A DNA stretch of 64,000 nt from Brachycybe producta (lineage: Eukaryota; Arthropoda; Diplopoda; Playtdesmida; Andrognathidae). The position numbers and the translations under genes were made by a program. Positions 56,001 to 64,000 of the stretch are shown in pieces. The notes below the pieces were generated by a model that worked only from the letters and a program-made list of their open reading frames with translations, searched no databases and was not told the DNA's origin. Position 1 is the first letter of the stretch; each line of letters starts with the position of its first letter. The stretch lies in contig JAUPFP010000006.1 of NCBI GenBank assembly GCA_036925085.1, forward strand, positions 4,615,131 through 4,679,130, written 5' to 3'.

Positions 56001-59000
56001 AACTTTAAACTCATTTTCCCCCAAAAAAAGTGTTTTTTTAGTTGTGCCATTCATCCAGGCTTGGTCTGCAATGTGTATGCGCTCAGGCCCAAGATTGATC
56101 GCGTGTACCCGGCCGTAGTGAGTAATTTTGGTTTGTTTGCATTGTATTGTGAATAGAAGTAAATTTTTAATTTGTTTCTATTTTTATTTGTCAAGAATCT
56201 ACACACCAATTAACTACAATACATTAACTGGAGCTAAAGTAGTGTTATTAAGGCCAGGTAATTTATTATTCTACTTCTCAAAGAGAAATCCTATGTAAGA
56301 ATGTTTATTTTGCAAATTTTATTGTAAACACACAATTAGGCGTTATCGATCCATGGAATACAAATTTCGATGATAGTCACTTATTGGCGCGAATGGTTGG
56401 CGAACTGTGCCTTACGGATAAACAAACACAGATTTTGGGTGTTGACATTATAATTGACTTTGTTAACTTTGGCGTGAGTCATCTAGGATTTTACACTCCA
56501 AATGTCATCAGAATGTACATACAAATCTTAGTAAGTACTGATGAAACTACAAGGTTGTTGCTTCCAAAGTACATAATACAAAAATTAAGGAACTTTTTCA
56601 CAAAAATGGTTGTAGGCGCATTAACTTCACATAACACAAATTGAATGATAAAGAAGAAGTTTGGTTTTTTTGGTTTAATGTGTTTCAACGATATAATTAA
56701 AATACGTGTTATGGTAATGGCTGCATTATCTGAATATTCTTTAGAACATTTTTTTAATGTAAACCCAAATTAATATTAGGCCAGTTTTTTTATTGCAAAC
56801 ACTGATCAAGTAATCCAATCGTTTTGGGTGCAAGATGGTGTCGTAACCATAAAATTAATATCTAAATTCTACGACAGCTTAATACCACTTGTCAAAAAAT
56901 GAGAGTGAAAATAGATTTTAAAGTAAAAAAAAAGCACAAATGATTGCATAAAGAGGGTGATGAGGCGGTATGCCTCACCACTCAAATGAGGCTTCAGCTC
57001 ATTTCATTAAACTGCCATTTTTCTCCAGTTGAAATTTTAACAATTTAATAATTTTCGCCAAGTTGTTTCCACTTGGCGAAAATTATTAAATTGTTAAAAT
57101 ATTTTGTCAAACAGAAGCTAGTAAAAACACCTCTTTTGAGTATTGGTAAAATATTCCGTAAACAGTTGCTAATTTTGAAATGTACACAACTGAAGCAACC
57201 ACACTGTATAAAGAAATGATATAGCACCTTCTATTTTAGAGTAACAAGTTGGCCCTACTAATAACAGTCATAATACATTGTATATTACAGAGTTCTTATC
57301 CTTTTCGAATAAAAGGGTTCCATTTATTACAGTTACCAATGATTGCTTATGGTATTCTAGCAATCGTCAATCATTTATTGCCTTACAAACTAAGGAAACG
57401 TGTAAGTCTGTTGAAGCCATTGGAAGCAACATGCACATAGAGAATTTTCAATTTGTTAACATTTCTTTCAAGATGCACTATTATGGTAGCGACCTAACGA
57501 ATCTGTACGAGCAAATACCACTATCAAGCATACCAGACGAATACGGTGGAACTGCTGGACCACTGTCCACATTCATAGGTATAGTAAAGTGACCTTTGTC
57601 CATTACTGACACATGTAACTAATTACAAAGCCATGAAAGGCTGAGGATTCAACAAGGGAAAAAAAACACAGTCACAATTGAACTTCGAATAGAAGTCACA
57701 AACATATTATACAAAAGATAGTCAACTATCACAAGGATAGCTTGTAATTAATTATATGTGTCTGTACTACACTTCAAGCCAATAATTATTTCATTGTGTT
57801 TGTCCATGTGAGTGATTATCACAGACGTTCACAACTGAATAATTTTTTTTTTTTTTGCATTTTCCTCGCATTTTAATCTTTCGAAGTTCATAAAATCATG
57901 TGTTGTCACATAAACAACATTTCAAAATATGAATACTTTTCAATTCAACTCTGTACACCTGCAATCAACACAAAAGCCATTTGGCACCGGGGACAATTCC
58001 CAATGATAAGTAGTTCTAATTTAGAAAATGTTTAGACATCATCGTCAAATTGAACTCATTCTAAAAATTATGTGCAGGATCAGTTCCAGATCTGATGCAT
58101 ATTTTTGGTCTTTTTTCCCAAATGTTATTAGACTATGGAATTCTCTTCCAGTAAATTGTTTTTTGTTAGGACAATTTCAATTTAACAATGATTTTTTTAT
58201 TTTTTCTAAATGCCAATCATTTAAGATAGGGAGCAATACCCCCCCCCCCCCCCCCCCCCCCCAAGCCACATATCTTTCGAGCTGAATGCAGTAATACTGA
58301 GTTAAGTTGAATTGAATCTTGTTTTGCAATTGCTGACATTTCAATAGACAAATAGCTTGTGAAAGTTAAAGAAATGCGATAATTAGTCATCATACATACT
58401 CATTGAAGTAAAATATCCTGTGAGAATTTACCATATGTTGAAATATATGTTTTTCGGGAATCGTTCTTCTACTCACATATGCGCGACACTGTGACGATAC
58501 CTAATTTCTGCTAATCATTGACTCATGTACCTTTCTCCCTCGTATGGTTGCCATACAGTGAGTAAGATTGAAAAGGCAGAATTATAGCTGGATGGTAGCG
58601 GATGACCGATGACTTCCTGAAGAAGATGAGATTCCTCATCGCTATGGGGTTCTTTTACCTCCTTGTCCTATGGTGCGTCTGATTGTTCCAAGGGAATTAA
58701 ACACACATAAAGCACTTTTATTCATCTTTGTGTGTCCATGGGCCCATTGTGTAGTACTGATGAAAATCAACATAGTGCAAGCGTGAACTGTTTGAGAAAA
58801 AAATGGACAACAAACAAAAACGAAAAATCGGTGCTTTTATAGGCTTGGACCTGTGTACACCCAAGAGGTGCAAGCAGGACCAAGCGAACACGCTCCGAGG
58901 GGTATCCCTCCGTTCTAAACAGGTTCGTACGTGCAGAAAGGGAGGGACAGTGAGGAGTTGGACACCTTCATGCTAGCATTCCGGGGGGAATTCCGGGGGA

Positions 59001-59143
59001 TCACGAACTACAAGATGTTATAATGCTTTTAAATATTAACATACAAATAAGTTTTTTTCTTTATTTTTGCAGAACTACTGAAGAGTGAATTAAATGCAAA
59101 AAAAAACTTCCTGAAAGACATTTCCAATACAGAAATTCTTTAA
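53089..59143 (+). CDS. CRAL-TRIO gene 6, alpha-TTP-like lipid carrier (281 aa)
   Basis: Last member of the array. Exons: 53089-53233, 54725-54884, 56196-56257, 56340-56530, 57291-57401, 57473-57578, 59073-59143. The start METTVICYNDDKLQRLAEEQ aligns with gene 4. CRAL-TRIO-N: WLYEKQYTHRT, DDTFILSFLRHSKF (His-Ser where the others have Ser-Cys or Thr-Cys before KF), QFKDPSLP. The pocket: PINYNTLTGAKVVLLRPG, VIDPWNTNFDDSHL, TQILGVDIIIDFVNFGVSHL, YPFRIKGFH and IPDEYGGTAGPLS. The lysine-rich tail ends ISNTEIL. Intron 5 is only 71 bp. Intron 1 carries family D split by family A; intron 2 carries families B and E and a LINE scrap; intron 4 a perfect 30-bp hairpin; intron 6 LINE tails and an LTR relic. 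All splice sites are canonical and no frame is broken. Confidence 0.9.
53367..54125. mobile_element. MITE family D copy split by a hAT-like element (in gene 6 intron 1)
   Basis: The left half (GCCTCACTGTTAGAGGAAGC, TTGTGACGTC, AATGATAACAAACATTC) and right half (CTCAAAAGCTTAAACAAACG, AATGACACAAGC, ATCACAAGCTCGACCTTACG with GTGAGGC) flank family-A copy 6. Confidence 0.6.
53430..53997 (+). mobile_element. hAT-like family A, copy 6 (nested in family D)
   Basis: The interior (CAGCAATATCCAGGAACGGA, GTATGCTTAGGG) and the right end (GCCCGGGCCAGTACATGCCTG) match family A. The left tip is decayed. No clear target duplication remains. Confidence 0.6.
55079..55448. mobile_element. MITE family B, copy 5 (in gene 6 intron 2)
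   Basis: Uninterrupted: GCTTCTCGAACTCTTGATTA, GAGAAACTCGAAATTGTGTT, an inverted right half, TCTAGTTTCTCTTCATTTTG, and the tip AATATCATCTGTTCATAAAC. About 370 bp. Confidence 0.6.
55465..55660 (-). mobile_element. CR1/RTE-like LINE 3' fragment (in gene 6 intron 2)
   Basis: Diverged but colinear with the LINE tail at 57940-58060: CCTGCATTCAATTAAATCC, GAGAGCCATGTGG, TTAGACATCATGGTCAAATT blocks. Non-coding remnant. Confidence 0.45.
55878..56048. mobile_element. MITE family E, copy 2 (in gene 6 intron 2)
   Basis: The same arms as copy 1: GGCACAATTCAAAAAACCAC with AAAATGAGTTTAAAGTG, and the inverse AACTTTAAACTCATTTTCCC with TTTAGTTGTGCC. The spacer also resembles copy 1 (TTCATGGCTTA, CGGTTTATTTGG). 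Confidence 0.6.
57034..57100 (+). repeat. Perfect 30-bp inverted repeat with 7-nt loop (in gene 6 intron 4)
   Basis: Arm 57034-57063 and arm 57071-57100 are exact reverse complements, separated by TGTTTCC. An RNA from either strand would fold as a 67-nt hairpin with no mismatch. Size resembles a small-RNA precursor, but perfect pairing and lack of a visible family leave both a recent foldback event and an RNA gene open. Confidence 0.75.
57940..58060 (-). mobile_element. LINE 3' tail, minus orientation (in gene 6 intron 6)
   Basis: TTCAATTCAACTCTGTACAC, CTGCAATCAACACAAAAGCC, GGGGACAATTCCCAATGATA: the reverse complement of the same CR1/RTE-like 3' terminus that ends the adjoining plus-strand fragment. 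Confidence 0.55.
58060..58325 (+). mobile_element. CR1/RTE-like LINE 3'-end fragment with FFPNVIRLWNSLP motif
   Basis: A plus-strand frame contains SDAYFWSFFPNVIRLWNSLP, the conserved region just before the stop in CR1/Jockey/RTE polymerases. It is followed by a 3' region interrupted by a 22-bp C run (58241-58262) and ending GTTAAGTTGAATTGAATC. Only the last part of the element is present. Confidence 0.6.
58421..59022 (-). mobile_element. LTR-like relic related to the 29.6-kb solo LTR (in gene 6 intron 6)
   Basis: Read on the minus strand it starts TATAACATCTTGTAGTTCGT followed by a GATCCCCC block, like the other LTR's TGTAACA and GATCCCGCC. The centre shares the GGGCCCATGG/CACTTTTATTCAT region with it. 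No internal retroelement part is seen. Limits are approximate; more diverged than its relative, so probably older. Confidence 0.45.
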
Positions 59144-59374
59144 CATGAAAATCAACACAACTAATCACCTTTTTATATCATTTAATTGTATAAAGTCACT
59201 TTAGAAACACAAATAATAAGTAAATTATGAACTAAATGTTATATTGCAAATATAATAGTTACTTTCTATGACAATTAAATGCTACGTTGCAGCAAAAAAA
59301 ATGGATCGATTTGTTAATGCATTGTCGTGTGGGCCAGCTTTCTTTTATTAAAAGCCAAATATGGCCCTCCACAC

Positions 59375-60330
59375 TATTAGACTTACATTTCACAGTCAAA
59401 ATAGGCCCTCGAAGGCCTTCCAGTTTTTAGAAGTTCCGAAGGGCTTTACATATTCTATATGCTTAGGGGTTTCATAGGTTGGGGCTTGCAGTTCAGAGAG
59501 GCGGACATCCCAGCACCTTCTTAATTTGGAGAGGCTCCTGACGGCTTCTTTATTCAATAACTTTTTTTTATTTTCAACTAAAATAGTTCAAACTTTGCAC
59601 ACATATATTTTATTATGTTATTAACAACAAGATTAAATTACAAAAGTGTTATGGCTATCGAAATACGTAGGCCCTATTTTTAAACAATAGTATGTTAAAT
59701 ACACCACTCGGCAGTGTAGAAAAATGAACGTTTTGTTAACTGGCTTGTGGAACTATTGCAGACCCGGATTAAGGCATGTGCTAACTGTACCATGCACAGA
59801 GGCCCCCACCTGCCCCACAAATAAATCCCTTTGACTTGTCATACTTATTTTGCGATAATATTATATTTCAAATATTTTTATGTTTTTTCGTAAAACGTAT
59901 CCCAAACTAAACTAGAAATTCCTTAATCGAATCCCTGTCTGTTCATTTATTGTACCCGATATGTGCTGCTCAGGGCGCTGGTATAGCCTAGTATTATGTG
60001 CACTGCACAGTCCGATAGTCCGTGCTTATAAATTAACGCCACATTTGCATTTGGCAAACCGGAAATACTACATATCTGCAGACGGTACCATTAGCCTGAA
60101 TAATGCAGCAGAAATATCTTAGTGGTGCTTTCAAGAAAAAAGCAAAAAAAAAAAAGCAACAAAGAACGTTCTGTGGTACAAAACGTCCAGAAAATAACGT
60201 CATTTCTTAAAGTACTAGAACATGCAATTATAAGCATAAGCAATGTCAATGACAAAAGTGCTAATCCGTGCCTGAAGGACTAACGCAGGTGGCAATTGCG
60301 GGCCTTGCTGCCCCGGCCAGTACGTGCCTG
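59375..60330 (+). mobile_element. hAT-like family A, copy 7, with a nested second hAT-like element
   Basis: The interior (CTCGAAGGCCTTCCAG, ATATGCTTAGGGG, ACCACTCGGCAGTGTAG) and the right end CCCCGGCCAGTACGTGCCTG match family A. The left end is not clear. A second element lies inside at 59759-60274. The right end stops about 30 bp from the stop codon of the minus-strand cysteine-rich gene. Confidence 0.6.
59759..60274. mobile_element. hAT-like element with CAG-CGGATTA ends, nested in family A
   Basis: The left end CAGACCCGGATTAAGG and the reverse complement of the right end (CAGGCACGGATTAG) pair. Such CAG-CCGGATTA ends are common among hAT-type MITEs. No clean duplication could be assigned. 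Interior non-coding. Confidence 0.5.
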
Positions 60331-60357
60331 TTTGTCACATTGAGTGAAAATAAATAA

Positions 60358-61068
60358 TTAATGCGTCAAATAACTAATTCTCTGTTTTCCTTTTCTAAAT
60401 TTTTGATTAAGCGCAGTGATAATTGCTTCCTTCAAAGTAACAAACGCAGGTTCGTCAATAATTTGATTGCAAGCGCATTCAAAGTATTTACCTCGAGGTA
60501 TACACCTTCCTTCTGCATATATTGGTGGACATAGTCTGGAACATGCCTGGGAAGTTCTGTCGGTTTCGGAGTTGCAAACGCTACTCATTTCTTGCGCTTT
60601 TCTTACGGTATACCACAATAATGATTCCAGACGTCTCTTGCAGACCCATGCTTTTACTCCTTCTACTATGTTCACACAAACCCCGTGCAGTCCAGTTGGA
60701 CAAAAATGAGAGCAATAATTACTGTTTTCATCATTGTAACAAGTGTCATACATTCTATTGGCATCGATTAAAGAATAGTATTCATCTTCAAAATATTCCT
60801 GACTACAGCGACAACCCCATACTTCATTTTCTTGGACACATTGTCCGAATTTGAAATTAGAAGGACACACTTCTTTGCACTTTTCATCACTTTGAACTCT
60901 ATTGTTGCAGGCATTATATATGTCCACGGCAAATGGTATAGTGAACAAAAAAGGCGAGGTTATTTGATGAGAATCAGTTTCATGCAATGCACAATCACAT
61001 GCATAATAGCCACGTTTTAATTCACAAACACCGATGAATCCAAATGGACATAAATTTTGACATTCTAG
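60358..61068 (-). CDS. Cysteine-rich protein with tandem defensin-like (CS-alpha-beta pattern) units, partial
   Basis: One open minus-strand exon of about 236 codons, from the LTR edge near 61068 to a stop at 60358. It contains four units with the order C, C-x3-C-P, G-x-C, C-x-C. Clear ones are CNNRVQSDEKCKEVCP with GQC and CRC, and CNSETDRTSQACSRLCP with GRC and CAC. The third is slightly atypical, and the most N-terminal (ECQNLCPFGFIGVC, CDC) is cut by the exon or LTR edge. C-x3-C ... C-x-C spacing is that of invertebrate defensins. Linkers between units (for example NRMYDTC, RKAQEMSSVC) look helical. Several such domains in one chain are unlike the usual single-domain peptide. The real start, signal peptide and any upstream exon are not visible. 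Function unknown: antimicrobial, venom-type or adhesive roles are all possible. Confidence 0.65.
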   Translation of the reverse strand, partial: LECQNLCPFGFIGVCELKRGYYACDCALHETDSHQITSPFLFTIPFAVDIYNACNNRVQSDEKCKEVCPSNFKFGQCVQENEVWGCRCSQEYFEDEYYSLIDANRMYDTCYNDENSNYCSHFCPTGLHGVCVNIVEGVKAWVCKRRLESLLWYTVRKAQEMSSVCNSETDRTSQACSRLCPPIYAEGRCIPRGKYFECACNQIIDEPAFVTLKEAIITALNQKFRKGKQRISYLTH

Positions 61069-62011
61069 TGTGACGGACCTTTTTCCGCTAGTAGAATCTG
61101 CTCTTTTTTGGTTAATACGAGCGAGTTTACACTCGTATTGATAGTGGTTGGCTAGGCCACTAATTCTACTGGCCCGGGAGGACTAGACCAATATAACGTC
61201 TATTTTATGTCCTCACTAGTCTCTGGCAAAAGACTTCACAGTCTTGAGGATCTTTAATCTCTGTATCTCTCGGACTTTCGTCCGTAAATCTGCCCTAAGA
61301 ATCGTGTAAAAATATACTCACTGGTGCGTTGCAGGTTTGCACCTGTTGGGTCCCTTTTGATGTATCCAAATAGGTGAAGACCTGCAAATGATGAATTCAC
61401 AATCGCGGATTCAAATATTGAATAATTAACACCACAGATTGTGTTTAAATATAAGAATCTGTTTATTTCCAAGATAAACAAAGTCGGCGAACTGGTTTTG
61501 CACACACATAAAAATAGCACTTAGAAAAATATTAAAAAGAAAAGAACCGGGCCAAAATCGGCCATAGGTTCGGTATATAAATCAGCAGTTTAAAAAGCGT
61601 CTTTTGACATTAAAAATGTACTCTTTATATACCCTGAGAATCCACAAGTCGGATTCTCAGGGCACAATTCGATAATTGGTTAAGACAATATTTTGGACCA
61701 AATGGACCAATCAAAAGATTGATCCATTTGTCCAAAACCATGATTCATCTCCTGTTGTCACACATAGGTGACAACAGAAGAAATCAAAACAAAATCGAAT
61801 TAAAAACGAATAACTCCACTCATGTGGAAGTAAAAATGAGGGGGAACGAAAAGGTCAGATTGTAATCTCTAACCATATGATATCTGGGTCACTTGGTACC
61901 AAAAGTACCGAGTGGCCCAGAAGCTAAATAAAGTACAGGGTGACGTTAAAAAAAACCCCCAAAACGAAAAACGCTACATAGCGAAAATAAGCGGCGGGCC
62001 CAAACGTCTCA
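61069..62011 (-). mobile_element. LTR of an LTR retroelement (3' LTR by orientation)
   Basis: About 943 bp. On the minus strand it begins TGAGACGTTTGGGCCC directly after a purine tract (GGGGGGAG), as expected at the polypurine tract/LTR joint, and ends CCGTCACA. A TATATA word near 61575 followed by AATAAA near 61468 agree with minus-strand transcription. The other LTR would lie right of the window. It abuts the cysteine-rich exon. Family not determined (Gypsy- or BEL-like possible). Confidence 0.65.
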
Positions 62012-64000
62012 CTCCCCCCGACTAAGCGGAAAGTACCCTACTTTCCAAGACAATTTCTAAAATCCCCCTCCCCCCGACTGGATCTAAATTGATAAGAACC
62101 CAGGGGTATCACAGGTAAAAACAAACGTTTCGAAAAATAATATAAATAATTATTTGATTATTTTATCACAGCAATACTCATTCTCTAGAAAAATAAATTG
62201 ATTACATATTGACTAGGAAATTACAATCTAATCATCGCGCCAACTGGTCCGGCGATGACTGCTCCTTGTGGACATCCTCCTTTACGGCTCCGGCGATAGG
62301 TGGCCGCGGCGATCCCTCCTCCCGAACTCTCCTTCCATGGTCGTCTCGTAGAGTCGCTCCAGTGTTTCCAGCGGGACGACAGTCGACCGCTCCAACATCG
62401 CTAGTACGGTGGCTTCCACGAAGTCTAACATCCGGGTGGCGGAGTAGTCCCTCTCGATGGCCCTCGGCGAGTGGTGACGAAATCGTCGATCCTGGTTCCG
62501 ATCAGGAATCAGGGTGGCCAACATCGTTTCGGCGATTAACTCCAGAGTCCTGGTGCGGGATTGCTCCCGGGTTCCAGGGTGGATCAGCTGAATCATGTTT
62601 GGTTCGTCGCTTGCATGAAGTGCGACGACGGCGGGATATCCTGGCGTCTCCAAAACTACGGCGGTCCAGAGGACATCTCTTCTGGGTCGTGGTCGTTCGT
62701 TGGAAATCTCCCTCCTACTGTTGAACACTCCCAAATATCGGAGTGCGTGTCGTCCTCCGCGTCTAGAAAAGGAAACTAGACCATTATTAAGGAGACGTAA
62801 CTGACGCTCCTGTTCCTCTTCTGGTGTCGTCTTTGAAGGCGACGGTGACTTAGGCTTTGCTGCTGGCTTAGGGATTGCTCCCTGAGATGGCACTGCTGTT
62901 GGAATGGCAGGGTGTCCTCGGCATCCTTGGAATTGTTCGTCCCGACGAGCTTTTCGGCGGGCAGCGGACCCCTGACCTTTCGGTCGTCTCATCTCTCGTT
63001 GTCGTTCCCTTGGCGGCGATTGACGATCAAAGTGAACCTCCCTCCTCTTGTTTCCTTCTCGGACGACAGTCACTGTCGATTGTGGTCTGAAAGGGACAAT
63101 GGGCGGTAGAGATGTAGACGATACTTCTCTTGGTGGTGCTGGGACCGAAATGGGTCCTGGTAGCACCAACTTCCTCGTTAACTCCGGCCGGTATCCTCTC
63201 ACGGTGGGCTCGTCCACTGTGGCCCAACTGTTGGCAGGAGATGCATCACGGACTGGTTTTCTGGTGGTCGGCAACACGGTGCCGACTTCCGGAACTTCGA
63301 TGGGTTTTTGGCCCCTCTTGACGCATTCTTCATTTTGCTTAGCGATCCACTCCTTCATGGCTCGCTTATCGGCATTCCTCTCTCCTCGGGTGCGGCCCCG
63401 GCGATTTGAGGAGTACAATTCGGCTGGTACTCCCCCTTCGGCATCACTGCCGGGCGGCGTGTCCATTTCCTCTGGGGGTCGCGGGAACTGCTGTCTCGGG
63501 TCCCGGGCTGGTCCCATGTAGATGTCCGGTTCTGGATCACCTAACTGAGGAGGCGGAGATCTCATTAGAGGAACGAAACGATTTACCAAGTCATCTTCCG
63601 ATTCGGGGCTCTTCCGTTTCTTCAAAGAGTTGCCCGAATCATTCTTATCCTGGCTGGAAGTCGAGGCATTGCTGCCTAAAGGCTTTTCAGCCGTGATGGC
63701 TGCTCCGGGCTTTAGGGCGGCGTCCTCGATTTCCATCTCGTCATCGTCGTGTCCTTCTCCAAATAAAGCCGTGAAGTTGAACGATCCTTCGCTGCTAGAT
63801 GATTTCCCTCCGAAAGAGCGCGGCATCTTCTTCTTGAAATTAAACTTTTCGCTGCGTGACACACTTGAAAATCGCGAAACTTTGGCTTCGCGTCCGTCCT
63901 CTATTGAAACAAATTCAAAAGTGGCGTCCAAAATGGCGGCGGCGTCCCCACGTGGTTCTACAGGGTTGCCAAGTCTAATTTCCGGGTTAGAAGAGGCGGA
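62012..64000 (-). mobile_element. Internal region of the LTR retroelement with a 549-codon open frame (partial)
   Basis: An open frame runs from 63931 to 62282 on the minus strand, starting MDATFEFVSIEDG and rich in Arg, Pro, Ser and Glu, with GC content well above the host DNA. No protease, polymerase or integrase motif was seen. It could be a Gag-type or accessory protein of the element. The frame looks whole; the element continues beyond the window, so its overall state cannot be judged. The intact frame and sharp LTR edge suggest a young insertion. Confidence 0.5.

Noticed and set aside
62209-63696. Several plus-strand frames of 60-171 codons
   Set aside because: They are antisense shadows of the long minus-strand frame of the LTR element, open because of its GC-rich codon use.

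Overview
The window is AT-rich nuclear DNA of an invertebrate animal, most likely an arthropod or close relative. The evidence is spliced genes with short phase-conserved exons, a verprolin/WIP gene, a tandem expansion of alpha-tocopherol-transfer-protein-like CRAL-TRIO genes, a defensin-like cysteine-rich repeat protein, and an R1/LOA-type LINE with an RNase H domain. The lineage call is an inference and no species can be named.

Layout. 1-1.5 kb: the first coding exons of a WIP-family gene on the minus strand; the rest lies off the left edge. 1.5-9.8 kb: no host gene, only small inverted-repeat transposons (several nested), a tRNA-derived SINE and low-complexity DNA. 9.8-59.1 kb: six complete, same-strand, head-to-tail CRAL-TRIO genes of 277-288 codons. 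All six have seven coding exons, and the five internal exons are exactly 160, 62, 191, 111 and 106 bp in every gene. Introns run from 64 bp to 4.9 kb, and most of the large ones are swollen by transposon remnants. 49.1-50.7 kb, between genes 5 and 6: a 5'-truncated LINE. 60.4-61.07 kb: a minus-strand exon of a protein with repeated six-cysteine CS-alpha-beta (defensin-like) units, whose open frame runs to the edge of an LTR. 61.07-64 kb: one LTR and part of the interior of an LTR retroelement, with a long open frame, continuing off the right edge.

The CRAL-TRIO proteins should be soluble carriers of small hydrophobic ligands. The N-terminal helical CRAL-TRIO-N region is encoded by exons 1-2, the Sec14-like lipid pocket by exons 2-6, and exon 7 gives a short variable tail. 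The array has grown by whole-gene duplication, and a 44-bp identical block between genes 3 and 5 suggests gene conversion. About 310 bp upstream of gene 5 is a 24-bp minisatellite that repeats the POU octamer ATGCAAAT.

The repeat fraction contains at least five small inverted-repeat families, labelled A to E here, plus mariner, hAT-, P- and TAA-target-type remnants, two LTR-like relics and many long palindromes. Exon boundaries of the six genes were read by hand and agree among the paralogues in length, phase and splice signals. Repeat-family boundaries without a target duplication are approximate.
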